Shown here in pieces: positions 50,864-63,600 of a stretch of DNA of 64,000 nt. The stretch spans positions 1 through 64,000 of the forward strand of contig DF237099.1 in assembly GCA_000708835.1 (NCBI GenBank), given 5' to 3'. Position numbers and translations under genes: made by a program. The notes beneath the pieces were generated by a model. The model saw only the letters and a list, made by a program, of their open reading frames with translations. It searched no databases and had not been told where the DNA came from. Each line of letters begins with the position of its first letter. The first letter of the stretch is position 1. Source of the DNA: Klebsormidium nitens. Taxonomy: Eukaryota > Streptophyta > Klebsormidiophyceae > Klebsormidiales > Klebsormidiaceae.

Positions 50864-53547
50864 TTAGCACCCGCCGCTAGTGACAGAACGGCTGTCTTTC
50901 ACGACCTTACCTGCTCATCAAACACAAGGTTTGTCATGCACGGTTCACACTCGGTAAGAGGAAACTAGATCGGAGTCCGAATCTTACCTGCGTCCCTCAG
51001 AGTCGCCCTGACGAAGACGACATCTGGCTGCTCTCGCGACCCGCTTGTGAGTTCCTTGAAAGCTTCCCCGTCCCCGTCGGGATAGAACAGCTGGTACTTG
51101 ATTCGCTTGGGCACTCCCCCGATCCGCTTCAGTGCCTCGCTGAACCCCTTCCAGCCGCCCTCCCACGTTTTGAAGATTGTCTGCGGCAGCGTGGATCGGA
51201 AGTCGAGGCGCTCGCCTTCGGGGACGAGGTAGAAGATACCGACGAAGGGGCCCTGACCCAGCACTGCAGACACAGATATATTTGGCCTTCGGATGGTTAT
51301 TGTCTGATCAGAAAGAGGTTATAATATGTCCCAGAACCACACTTGGCGGCCGGTAACCAGCCTTGGAGCAAGGCTAAATACCCGGTTATTTTTCCGGTAA
51401 CCTGAGACTTGAGTAGGTATTCAGCGTGGTTAGCTGCCAAAGCTTCCTGTAAGATACGAATGCACTCGAACCTCACAGCAAGAAGGCCATCAAAGCAGAT
51501 TGAGTTGCTTGTGTCGAGAATGATTGATTCATGTCGGCTTAGAGCTGCTTCTCTTGCCGCGGAGGACGGCGAGGAGTGATCAAAAAGAGGCGGAGCAACT
51601 TGCTGCATGTGGTGGGAATCAACCGGGTAGGCGAAGCGTGCTTATTGGATGCTTCAGACTTTCGTCAAAGGAAGCAAAATATGAAGAAGCTAGAGCTGAC
51701 ATCCGCCGTTTCAGGCTGTTCCAGCTTTGGACGGCCTGGAGTCGCTGTTCAAGATGCAATACTTGCTAAGACTTTGCTGGTGAAATCTTCTACATCCTGA
51801 CGACTGACTTCCCGCTTGACACAAAAATGCACCTCATTGCTACAGATTCGTACAAACGATGTGCAGCTTTGGTGCCTTCTACAGTCAATCTGCTGACGAG
51901 AGATTGTGAAGTCTCCTGGCCTACAAATCACATGTCAGCCAGAAGATAGTCAAGCGGTCAGCACCATGTTCAAATGTTACAACTCCGATGCCATGATCTT
52001 TTGGCCATTGCTTTCTCTATCTTGTGCTACAGTTTTGAGACTCTTCCTACATGTCTCGCTCTAGGCGGCTCGAAAAACGAAACCGTATCCAGCAATGGAT
52101 CTTTCAGATGAATTGGAACGACATACGGAAATGGCACTTACATCTGCTGACTGCTGCGTACTCCAGGTCTGCATCGTAAGGCAGCTTCAGCTTTCTCCTA
52201 AGCGCATCTTCCACTTCTGCAAACCAGGAAGATAAAGTCAGTTTACGGGTAAGTTGTCAAAGGTGAACACACCTTGGTTAAGGTCTAGTTTCGTCGGCCT
52301 TCCACCTCGGATCTTCTTAGGAGGTGAAATGATTCCGGCCTGCTTATCAGTCCAAAGTCACGCAGAATGACCAGCGCTCCTTTGTGAACCATCCATATCT
52401 TCCCCGTGTTCGAATTCCTTGCCTAGCTTCCTCCATATTATCTGCAGTCAAAATGTGCGACTCACCCTCTCTTCCTGTGACCTGAAGTTTCTCAACTTCG
52501 CTACACAGAATGACCTTTGATGTTGCAGAAAATGATGGACTCTCTGGCTACGCGAGGGGCCCCTGATTGGTCTGCGTTGCCTTACCGCAGCATCATATTT
52601 CCTGTCTCGCATGATCATAGAATCTGATGGAGTGAGGCTACTTGAAAATTGCTGCTTCTGCAGTCACGGCCGTTCGTCAACAAAAGATGTAATGCTAGCC
52701 AAGCCTGCGAAAGGGGTGATGTTGCAGAGCCGGCAGAGAGCATTTGAAAACTCCTTTAACCAACACTTTTCAAGATCCAAAAGCTATCTGCTTTGAAACA
52801 ACTGCCAACTAGATCAAGAACCAGCCAAGATGTCACTCTGTCATGTAATGAGAAAGTTCTCGGGGAAAGTGGTGTGAATATCGAATCAGAAACAGACAAG
52901 CAGACTGTTTGGACCGTTTCAAGGCCATTTCAAAGGCTCCGTCATCTGAAAGACAAAGAACGTGGAGACTGCTTATCTTCCCATGCTCGTGTTGTCAAGA
53001 TCCATCTCTAGAGGCTTCCATTGGCATGCACACCCGCTAATGCGATGCGCGATGCTTGATTTCAGATGAGAAAAGAGTTGCTCGAAGAGACGAGACTTAA
53101 GTTGGCTCGAAAGAAGAGACTAAACGGAAAGAGACTGTTGGAAAGTAGAAAGCCTGCTTGCAGAAGGTGGCGCGGGATTATTGTCTCGATCGTTTTGGAA
53201 TTGCTAGGACTGCGAGTTGACTGGAGTAAATTAGGGTTCATTGAAGCAAACGTACCGTAGACGGTGAAGAAAGGCACCATTTTCACAAAGATGCTTTCCC
53301 CCCGGGGTACACGTTGCCGTCGAAATTCAAAGTGATGCCACCCGAACCCTTTCTTCCAGAGACGCAATGAGCAGGTGGACTTAAGCCAGGGCACCATTCC
53401 GAAGACTTCGGCAAACAGCTGCGATTCCGTCCTGCTTGGATCATCTGGCAGCGTCAAGCAGAAGCTAGGCTGGAGCAGGGTGGGATTCGCTTGCCATGTC
53501 ATGGCTCTCGCCACACTGACAGAAACTGGCGTCGGCGTGTTCTGCAT
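50864..53547 (-). CDS. Conserved-looking protein of unknown function, 229 residues
   Basis: Four exons, 53547-53256, 52216-52142, 51263-50988 and 50910-50864, join in phase to 229 residues ending in TAA. I do not recognise the family. The first exon has a Ser/Thr/Arg-rich beginning without early acids, which could be an organelle transit peptide, followed by an aromatic stretch (GFGWHHFEFRRQRV). Exons 2 and 3 look well folded, with LRRKLKLPYDADLEYAAVSR, GPFVGIFYLVPEGERLDF, TWEGGWKGFSEALKRIGGVP and RIKYQLFYPDGDGEAFKEL, an alternation of strands and helices. There are no membrane segments after the start. The ATG at 53547 is the first in a frame open further upstream, so the N-terminus may be longer. 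The last exon is only 14 codons and is the least certain. Confidence 0.6.
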
Positions 53548-54644
53548 GGCGCTGCCGTTTTCGAAGGACGCTTCAAAGCGGAAGGATTCTAGATTGGTCG
53601 GGAAACGAAGCAAGGTCGCTGTCTCTTTCAATCAGATTGGCGCACAAACAGGAAAAGACCCAATGGACCCTCAAAGCATTATTCTTCTACAAGTAGGGCT
53701 CCTGCCACGACTAGACTAAAGTGAAGCTGTTTTGCCTTCGCAGCATGAAGCGCTTCAGCTAAAGCAGAATCGACCAAGGATTGGCGCAAACTGTGCGCTG
53801 ATGGTGGTAAGCGAGCGGCGAAGGCAACAGCGCGCGTCTGGCCCTTTGAGGATGCCAGACGCGGAAAACTTCAGTGCATGGAGGCTTTCAACCAGCATTG
53901 GCTGCTCAGATTCAACGTGAGGCTGGAGCAGGCTTGCCGCAAGACTGAGTATGCGGTGCATGATCTGGATGCATGCTTTCCAATGCAGTCGAGCGGGTTT
54001 CCGTCAAGTAGTGACTGCAGTTGAACAAAAGCGCGCGCTCTGCTTCCAAAATTGGATTGCCACGTGACAACCCGACAATTGAGTCTGTGAGAATATGAGT
54101 CAGGCAAATTGTCATCAACTGCAGATTGTCATCAACTGATAGATCTATGCTCCACCGTGGACTCGCTTCACATTTAGCCTGACTTCACACGGGTGCCTGC
54201 AGTCGAAATACCCGCACTCGAAGTTCTCGTATTTCTCGATCCGAGATAACCTTCATGCAGACGTTCGAGTAATTGCTGCAGTGACGAAATAACGAGGGTT
54301 AGCCGCAAGGAAAACGGGTACGCGCGCTTGGGCGCGGCCGCCCTTCCTCTTAAACCCTTCAAACCCTTGGTAGTCTAGGCCTTCACGTGACCTCCGGATA
54401 AGGATGACGGGCAGCCCCGCACACAGACGTAATTTGCAAAGTACTCGGACATGACTAAACTCTAACTCCGACTCAGTGACCCAAGGAAGAGATATATTGA
54501 CAAGTAAGGCACCTTGGAGTTGCAATTTATTCTTCAATTGTTTATGGCCATACTTACGAAGTGTGTATGGAAGCATGCCATGATGAGCATGATGTAGCAT
54601 GAGAGGCTCCGCAGAAATACGCGGCTGATGTACATAGTGCACTG

Positions 54645-54661
54645 CCGGCGGCGGCGGCGGC
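54645..54661 (+). repeat. (CGG)n microsatellite
   Basis: Five to six CGG units in otherwise non-coding DNA. Confidence 0.9.
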
Positions 54662-54918
54662 AGTGTATACCGTAGTACCCCTTCTTTAGCATGGAGAACC
54701 CCGTTAATCTCGCGTCACACTGTCACCTGTACATCAGCGCTTTTGCCATCATATTGCCCCCATATGATACCTCCATGCGCCCTGGGTGATGCGAAAGCAA
54801 AAAATTGAATTGTGTGCTGCATGGAGCAAACGCGACTGCTCAAGCGACCGATTATATATAGAGCCATATTGGTACCTAGTGCCAGATTGAGCAAGTGACT
54901 TGCTCGGGCCCCTTGGAC

Positions 54919-55060
54919 TCGCACCCAAGATGTTGTTTTCAACGGAGCATGTTCGATATCTCCAAGTTGAAGGCGGGGAGTACAGATTGTCGTCGAAGTC
55001 CGTCAGAATTCGCACCTAGCGCAAATGCAGACTGGCCGTACACCAACATCTTGGGTGCGA
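54919..55060. repeat. 17-base perfect inverted repeat spanning 142 bases
   Basis: TCGCACCCAAGATGTTG at 54919-54935 is the exact reverse complement of 55044-55060. Weaker complementarity continues outside the arms (CTCGGGCCCC against GGCCGACTCG). It could be a small MITE relic or a hairpin-forming site. No open frame is inside. Confidence 0.65.
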
Positions 55061-55262
55061 GGTTAAAGGCTTCGAGTCGGCCAGCTTTCAACAACGTCCT
55101 CTATGCAGTTGTTTCCAAGTACGTACTTTGATTGCAGCACGCTCGGCCTGCTAAGTGTGCCCTTTGTGCAGAATCATTCATGTCCACCTCGAAATGGAGG
55201 AGCCTGTTCGTTCTTGCAATGCCAAATAGTGTCTTTTAGTACACCAGAATCTTCGACACGTC

Positions 55263-58200
55263 CTACGCCTTCTTCATAACCTTTGCAGCCACTTTGCTCG
55301 ATTCGTAGGCATACGCAGCGACCGCCACAATTGCTGTAGCAATGACGCCAATTCCCGACGAGTATAGGAGGGCCGCAGAGCTCGTGGGGTCGGCCGTGCT
55401 GTCAAAGTATTGGGGGGCGGTGTACTTGCACCCAAGCTCGGACAGCTTCTTGTGGGACTCGGCGTACTCCTTGAAGAACACGTCCTCATCCTGCGGTTGA
55501 CAAACAGGCAAAGTGCTGAAAACGGGCCGGTTGACAAATAGGCGAAGTGCTAAGAAACGGGCCAGCGCTCATGAGGCTTTGATAACGAATCAGAGCAACG
55601 TCGAACTCTGGTGGAGCTCGCGATTGAAGGGAGCCTTTGGATATGAGGTGTGATAATGTCGGAAGGATGTTGATCCCTGACGATCTCTGCCGTTTGGTGA
55701 ACATAATTCTCGTCCGACTGCGACGTTGCACACCGTTGAGCAACTACACGTGAACGGGAGGCCCGGAAAAACGCTGTTCAGCTTTGCCTCGGAATTCCTT
55801 CCCAGAAACAGGTTGGTAGTAGACAGGCATACAGCCTCCGAAACACGCTCTGTTGCGGACAAAACCATTGGCACAAGCTTTTCAATTCGAAGCTCTAGAA
55901 CGAACACATAGTTAACCATGAGAGGTAGTCAATGAGCGCGACCCACCTTGGCGTACTTCTCGACGTGCGGCCGGAACTTGGGATCCGTCACGAGCGCCTT
56001 GTCGGTTGGCAGCTTCAGCAGGTTCGCCTTGTCGGCAGCCAGCAGCTCGCTGCGAAGCGAAACACGTTGATAAGCAATGGGACAACCAACACGCGTGCCA
56101 GCACTATCAATGTTACTGGGGAAGATACTCACGGGAAGTTTAGGCAATCGCGCTTGTCTGGGGGGCGAAAGGCGAGAAGGCTCTTTAGAGATGATTGCAG
56201 AAAAGGGGTCAGAGAGAAAGGGTGCTTGTTGAGCAAAAAGCCTCGTCAATCTGGCAAAAAGAAAGGAGAAACGACACCGTGCGCAATGGAGATACAAGCA
56301 AGCAACTCCGGCTAATTGCTAGAAGTACACGAAGGTCCCTTGTCACCTGGACTGGTGTGATTGAGTTCTCCATCAACCACAAGAGATTTCTCATGCACAC
56401 GCCTCCCAGTGCAAGGAAGACAAGGGCGTTCCTGCGGGAATCGCAGATCGTTTCCGCGAGAGAACAAGTGAGTGATTGATTGAGCGGGATGTTCGGGGAA
56501 ATAATATTGGGAGGCTCACATGAAGTAGGAGTTGTCGAACTTTAGCGGGTTGGACGTCCACGGCTTATCTTCGAATCCGGACCGCTCCTTATGCGCACGC
56601 CCCTGCACATGAGAAACTCCAAGTTGGAGTGCCAATTGCCGGGTAGGCCCTGCAGTTTTCCGAGTTGTACAGGCTTGTATTCCTTCCTCGCAAATGAAGC
56701 GCTGTTACTGCTTCTGGGGGAGCGCTGCAGTTCTAGCAACGGAAGCATCAGACTGAGATGTTGTTGGAAGCATCTGAGCCCGACTCCTGTGACCATAATG
56801 ACTTGAAAGGGAAGAACACGAAGAACGACACTTCTGAATCGGTGGAAAAGCTCACGATACACTAGCCCCGCTGGTTCGCAATAAAATGGATCTACAAAAA
56901 TGCTCGATGAAGTATCCCCTCTGACAATTTCAACTTCATGAGCACCGCTACGAGTGCTTGCATGACCATCTTTCAAGAACAGCAGAGGAAAGAGCAAAAA
57001 CTGGTCCGTCAGAGGGCTGCGACTCTTGCAAGCACAAAATGAAACGACCCTACAGAGCGGCAAAGAGTCACTGCACGTAAAAGTAGCAAGTGACTAGGTG
57101 CAATCAGCAAAAGGCAAGCGTACCAGAGTGTGCCCCCCAGAGAGCGCCACGATGTCCTTGTCGCTGAGGCCCATTCTATAGAAGACTGTACGGATGTGGG
57201 AGGCGTCTGCACAGGAGAATGAGAGGTGCAGTGAGCAGACAATATTGTCCACTTCGTACCAGGGTGTCGGTAACTTAAACCAGCATGAGAGCTACCTTTT
57301 ACTGTTGAAAGTGACCGTTATGAGCAAATAATGCACCAATGATACTCGTGCGTCCCAAATCCTCAGAATTTCGGAGGAACGACGTATTTACAGCGCCCAA
57401 AAGCTAGGCTGTGACTCTTGCCCTCAACCAACAAACATACGCTTTCACACCTTCTCGTGCACCTCATCCTGAATACCTTGTCTTTCCTGGCCACCGACTC
57501 GCAGGGGCCTTCAAAATACGAGGAGCAAAAGCCTGATCTGCCGAGTACCTTGCTCCCTCAACACGAGATTTTGAAGCAAGACTAAGCCCTTGAGAGATTG
57601 CTCACCTTTGCCGCCGTCAGGAAGACGTCCCTCGGGTGGACAGGCCAGAGAATCCGGCCGTCCTGCAGAGAAGCAACCGGACGCTTCAAGGACGGATCCC
57701 ACCAACCTGTCAATCTCTACGGGACAGGAGAGAAGCAACAACAGAGACAGATGCCTTGGAAAGGGCCTACGAAGCAGCACGCTTTGTGTCAATAAGAAGC
57801 ATCATCTGACCATCCTTGCCCCGATATGGAGAGCAAACAGAAATCATGCATGGTGCTATTTTGGCTTCTTGAATTTCCTTGGTGACCTTGAAAAGGAATG
57901 CCCCTCCTACTGCTCTTGGAATTCCGGTTAGTTTGTCCCTTGTACGGGCCCTAGTACCATCATTATGCGCAGCAACTACACGTAAGATCGCCCTTCGGCG
58001 TCGTTTGCGCAATTGTGCGCTTACGGGGATCTGCATAAGCAGCTTGCTCAATCTTTACAAGCTATGGTTGGGTGTCTGAATACACACCTGGTGTGAAAGG
58101 AATGCTGGGCCCGCCAGTGATCTCTACTGCAACATAACCACCCAGCTGTAGACAGAAGAACACACGACATTACAATCATCAGCCTCAGCAGATATCGACA

Positions 58201-59620
58201 GTATTCTGATCTCGCAGATACAATTGATCAGGATAAACTGGCATCTCGATGTAAGATCAGCAATCAAGCTGGACATCTACAATTTCTTCAGCTGGGCATT
58301 CAGAAGGATCTCAGGTCAATTGTTAGCTTCAAAAGAAGGCGTAAACAATACCTCTATTCTTGCCTCTATTCTTGATGGACCCCTTTGAGAAAAAGCAGGA
58401 GCACGCGTTATACATTAAAGGCTGACCTGATAGATGTCGGCGTAGGTCAACCCTGGATACTTCTGTTTGAGCGGTTCAAGGATGTCAATGGCAATCTTCA
58501 GGCCGGCATTCGCCCCATGAGCATACTCTCGGTCGCTTCTGATGCTTCCATTAGGTCCCCCCGTCTTTGAGTTGGCGTCATAAGTGCCAGCATCATGCCA
58601 CCTGCATTGGATGATTGCAGGTTGTTCAACTCCCACTAAATCCATCCTTCAGCGTACAGCTGGTTCACGCATTCACTGGTTCGGGGGAACTGAGACAGAA
58701 GACGCTCTTATTTGTGACCTGCACAAAAGAAGGATTGCTGACCGAAAGAAGCTACCTCGACTCACACGAACTGAATCTTCCCCCAGTGTCACACGAACTG
58801 AATCTTCCCCCAGTGTCTGGCCAGTCTTCAACTTAAACAGTGGTACAGGATTTTCCAAAAGAGAGGGGGAAACACACATATAGGCACCGCAATATCACCA
58901 CAATCAGAGATCAAAGATTCTCTTTTGAAGCTACATACATTCTCAAAAAACTCCACCAGCTCCCACATAGCCAGACTTCTAGGCTTCCGAAGTCACACCA
59001 CCAGAAGAGGCATCACAATAATTGTCTGTCTTAGACCAATCTGACAAATTCAGCCAGTAATTTTCAACCAGTAATCTAGTCGAGGCTGAAGTACACAGGT
59101 GGAAGAGAAGCCTCGCCCTCTGAAACGTTTTTGAAAAAGGACATGAGACTATGGCAGCATCACTTTGCCCTCCAATCTTTTCTACTTGGGGCTGTCCGGT
59201 AATTCAGCACATGAACTTTGAAAGCTTACAATTCAGCTGAATCAGCTAGTCAACTTGAATTCTAATGCACGGATCGAATGAGACGACCTGCATAACAACC
59301 ATGCCATTCAGGCACGCAGCTAAGCAGAAGTACACCGGGGACACAAAGCGAATGGCATAAAATCCACAGAACAACCTCAACTGCATCAATCTGCAAAGTA
59401 CCGCAGCCTAACTTCAAACGCTAGGTACATCCCATGTAACAATATACACCACTGGGGAACCTTATAGAGACATCTTGAAAAGCTTTCAGCTTCATCCGAC
59501 CACTCACGCAAGGCGCAGTATCAAAGGAGAACAGTTCTTCTCTGCTAGCAGCGCCCTCAGGTCCCGTCGGCACCGTTCAATATCTTTCTTATACTTCGCA
59601 TCAACGACCGGAGGAGCCAT
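55263..59620 (-). CDS. L-ascorbate peroxidase, tail-anchored peroxisomal/ER type (APX3-like)
   Basis: Eight exons: 59620-59508, 58601-58427, 58145-58088, 57662-57606, 57206-57124, 56602-56520, 56049-55947 and 55490-55263, giving 299 residues with all phases matching. The enzyme reduces hydrogen peroxide with ascorbate, using one haem (class I peroxidase). Catalytic residues are intact: distal Arg36, Trp39 and His40 (LRLAWHDAG), proximal His160 (ALSGGHTL), Trp177 and Asp206 (PTDKAL). [10 protein letters not shown] and the haem-side [17 protein letters not shown] are family signatures. After the domain, residues 263-286 form one hydrophobic helix followed by a Lys-rich tail ([13 protein letters not shown]). 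This is the arrangement of tail-anchored APX of peroxisome and ER membranes, facing the cytosol. There is no transit peptide, so it is not the plastid form. The ATG is the first of exon 1 and matches the family start. The gene is divergent from the EREX-like gene. Confidence 0.95.
58762..58815. repeat. Two-copy perfect tandem repeat, 27-base unit
   Basis: TCACACGAACTGAATCTTCC and the next seven bases occur at 58762 and again at 58789 without change. It lies in APX intron 1. Confidence 0.95.
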
Positions 59621-60667
59621 TTTCACAAAGAACCCTGACCAAAGCGCTCCTGCTTGCACTGGCAGATTCTGTCAAGCCTAGGACGTCAAGAGAAACTCTG
59701 AAGCAGCATGCCTGCCTCCAGGCTCTGGTCAGTTCTGCTGCTGCGCGCTGGTGACGTACAAACCCTTGCCCACTCAGCACCATGGACTCAAGCACGTGTG
59801 TCCTGATTCTAATTTCAGCTTACCTGCAGGTTCAGTTCTTCAAAGCGTACAGTGGTCACACAGAGAAAGCAGAGTTGGGGTTCTAACCCACCCTAAACCT
59901 TGAGCAAACCCAATTGCATACATCTATATCTGATATAGAACTCGGTCACTCTGTGGCGTGCACCCCGATCAGCAGATTGCAGCCGTGAGATGCCACAGTG
60001 CTTATCGGACGACTCTCGAGCCTCGGTACGTTTCAGCCTCTTTCAGGCAATCTTGACTTCACATCCGCCACACGATCAAATTTCAACCGCGACGGCTGAG
60101 CCGTTTGTCAGGCGGCCTGCTCTGCCCGGCTGCGGGCCATCATGCCTCCGACCCTGATGACAGTGATGTGTCACGTGAGTCCAATTGCACTGCACCAGGT
60201 CCATGGTGCCCGTTCTGCAGGGAATGCCCTGTGCAGGGAATGTTTGCGAAGGGAGGAGCCGCACCTGCGGCCTTGCGTGCTTTGAGCTCTCATGGTGGCC
60301 TGGTCCGTCCGGACCGTCCGTCCTGAGGCAGTGTGCTAATATCGGTTCCATTCTTCTCCCTCTGAGCTGCTTCATGTCCACCTTGGGTCCACAGAGGAAT
60401 GATATAGCCATGTGTAGCTATCAATTGACGCAGCGGGCCTAGTCTTCAAACAAGCGTCCACTTTAACTTGAAAGCTGGGCTTGTTCTGTTCTGTTGGCTG
60501 AGTGTCTGGTGCATAAGTCGGCGTGACAGGAGCTGCCTCTGATCCATATCCAGTTGCAGTTTGTTAGTGATGCATCTCGCCAAGGAGGCGGGGGCAACAT
60601 CAAAAAATTCCGAATTGTGGTGATAAGCACTTGAGCCCTGGGATCAATCTAGGTTCTGCTTTCAACC
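59621..60667. promoter_or_regulatory. Divergent intergenic region between APX and the EREX-like gene
   Basis: The 1047 bases between the two start codons must carry both promoters. A partial telo-box word (CACCCTAAACCTTG) lies near 59888. An open frame at 60105-60326 was considered and rejected. No clear TATA box was assigned. Confidence 0.45.
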
Positions 60668-63600
60668 ATGTCCTCAAGCACAAGCAAGAAGCTCAGCCCT
60701 CCTAGGCACCGCCATGACGGGACCTCCCCTCTACCACTAGGGCTGGATGCAAGCAGACCGCCAAGCCAATGGGTAAGGCTGCTTCTCTTCAAAGCTGTCC
60801 TCGATGTTGCTGGACCTTGTGTACTGCAGGGTTTCCTTACAGATTGAAGTGCCTCAAACTAGCTCTTTGATCGTTGTTTTCAGTCGGCAAAATGGGGTTT
60901 CGTTTGCCACTACCGTTCGTTGTTTTCAGAAAGCATTTCATGTTTGCCACTAGCGGGGGTCACCAAATATAGAGGATCTAGAAACAATTGTTGTCAGCCA
61001 TCATTTTATTCGATAGATCATCTCGCTGGTTGAGGGCTTGCAAAGTCACAAGGCTCATGAGTTCAGAGCTCGGGGAGTGCTCCTTTCAATGCGGAGTTGG
61101 ATCTACTACATTCTCTTCTTTCATTTCAACTTATATCGATCGTCGGATCAAGCTTTCAGAAATTCTTTTTCCTATACACGGCACTTCGACGATTCCGCGC
61201 ACTCCTTTCAAAATGAAACCCATAGGTGAAGGACTGGCGAAACTCTTGCCGGTCAAAACCTACCAAAGTACAAACATTCGAACGCTGTGTCGTTCAAACC
61301 AATCAATCTTTTATGTTTAGAGGAACAATGAGGATCGTCATGCATTCTGAACTCTTGCTGCAATGCAAAACAAACCCTGTTAAGCAGGCTTTGGTGGTGA
61401 GGTTGTGGGTTCCTCGTCCCTTGGCTATACCTCATTGGGTGAATGCCAACTTCTGAGGTTTAAACGCTTGCCAGAAATCAGAGTGGGGCTGTAGTGAATA
61501 AATTTTGGGGCGCTTCTATTGCGGCAGGCAACTTTTTATGAGTGTGCACTACTCTCGGAAGTCGGAAAAGGGCAACTTTTTGTGGATCCACCCCCTCCAT
61601 GACAGCATTTTTGAAGGTGCTGAATGCTGTGCTGATGACATGGTGCTAAACCGCATACAACTCGCTGTACAAAGTGACATCTTCTCAATTGTCTAAAATC
61701 CTGCTTCTTGAATCGATGTAGACCGGGAAGTCCACAATTTGGCCCCACGACGCCGGCGGTTGGAGCTACTGCGCCATGATCCCGTCATTCACCACTTCTC
61801 CAAACCGCGCCGGAGGATCGGACACGCAGCCGATCGTGGTAAGCCCTAACCTCACCCTCATACCCTCATCGCATTGAGTCTGTTTCGTTGAAATGAAGTT
61901 TCCCCATGCATTTTGCAAACTTTCTTCCAACATACCTTGGGTGGGGCATAGTGTACAATACACCGGTTGTTGGATCAGGTTACATATGCCTGGAAGTCCT
62001 GCATCTCAACTACAAGGGCCATTGATACTGAAGAGGATGTCTCATTTCTGTGGCTTCTTCCCCTTCTCTAAAGCTCCTTGTCAGTCATCTTGCCTGAACT
62101 TTCATCGATGTTCCGCGCAGTTCTACCGCGTCCAAGTTGGGATCCAGTCCCCGACTGCAGTCAGCACACTGCGGGGCATCCTGCGCCGGTTCAGTGACTT
62201 CCTTAAGCTGCATCTTGCGGTGAGTTTGCTACGCGGGTAGTATGCTCGGTGACTCTTCATGACCATGTAACAGATGCTGCGACGAGGGAGGCTGCAAGTT
62301 TCTTTCCTTTTGCGCCTTCATGATCAATACTGAAAGGTTTGTAAGGTATCTATTTGTTTTGGGAGAATGGACATCGAGCTTTGTGCTTTGAGGGACGTAC
62401 GACTTTTTGCTATGAAATTGGTGATTTGAGCTTGTCGCTTCGTCTCGGAGAATGGTGAGCTGCTGCGCATCCGTGTCTGCCACACCCCTCAAGCCAGTCA
62501 GATCTCACTTGCATGATGGGCTTGGACTTGTTTCTGATGCAGTTGAAGAAAGCGTTTCCTCGCAAGAAGATTGCAGCTCCGCCATCCAAGAAGCAGCTCA
62601 GGCTCACATGGACGGCACAGCTCCTCGAAGAGGTGAGCATCTTGGGCTTGTATTGCTTAATGCCGCTTTCACTGTACTTAGTTCCCGCAAGTGTGGAAGA
62701 GGTCATCGCTCGGAAGAACGCATGTAGAGATTGCAGATTTACTGAAGCAAGGATTGTGCAGGAGCAGAAAGAGAGAGATTGTTTTTCGGAAAACTATCGT
62801 TTGTCTCTCTCATAGATTCTGCTCCATTATCTGGTCATCTATCGGGTTCAACCTCAAGCAGTGCCCAGAACGTAGGCCCGAAACCTACTCTCACTTGACT
62901 TCCCACGCTTTTTCGTTAAGCACGACGCCGCTGAACCTAGTTTACGCCAGACTTTGATTCTACGGCACACCATGTTCGATGCAGAGACGACGAAACTTGG
63001 AGGAATGGCTGCAGCAGCTGTTGGAAGACCTGGACATGTCACGAAGCGCGCCTGTTGCTGTGTTTCTGGAGCTCGAGGCGGTCGCTCGTCATGGTAAGGG
63101 GGACCGCAGAACGCAAGCACCTCTGCGACTTTTCTCGTCAGGTCAGAACTCGCCAAGCGTTTGGCGGCGTTTTGGTGGCTCTTCGCCCGCTCCATATTGC
63201 CACATGGCATGCGAAGCCAAACCTGCTTCATTGAAGGCGCTTACCTGAAACCGCAGGGCTTAGCTGGACAGGAGATACTTCTGGTGTGTTTCATAGGCTA
63301 GAAACTGTATTCTCCAGGGATGCATTCTTGGTCTGCCTTCTTACAAGCTTCTCTGCCACAGCTGCAGCCGTCTCCTCTGGCGACGAGATCCCCGCTACCC
63401 CAACTCTCATCCCCGGCTCCAACCAGTCGGCGCTTGCGCCCTCCCTTCCCAGTCCGTCCAACATCGGGTCCGCTTCTTCCTCTCTCCCCGAATCTCCCCC
63501 CTCTTTCCAAGACGGCGCCCTCTTTGGAAGCGCGACGCCGATGATTGCCAGTTCCGATGCGGAGGACAGCGAAGCGGAATCGACGGCCGGAAGAGGTGGC

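Larger units (their letters stand above)
53548..55262. other. Intergenic region, unknown gene 5' flank to APX 3' end
   Basis: No gene is recognised. The interval holds the probable promoter of the minus-strand gene starting at 53547, a short (CGG)n tract at 54645-54661 and a 17-base inverted repeat at 54919/55044. Confidence 0.45.

Noticed and set aside
51297-51608. Minus-strand 103-codon frame inside the intron of the small unknown gene
   Set aside because: The flanking exons join in phase without it, and it has no good splice borders or family signature.
60105-60326. Plus-strand Cys-rich frame (CPFCRECPVQGMF) between APX and EREX
   Set aside because: No family match, no in-phase join to the EREX first exon, which has its own well-matched start at 60668.
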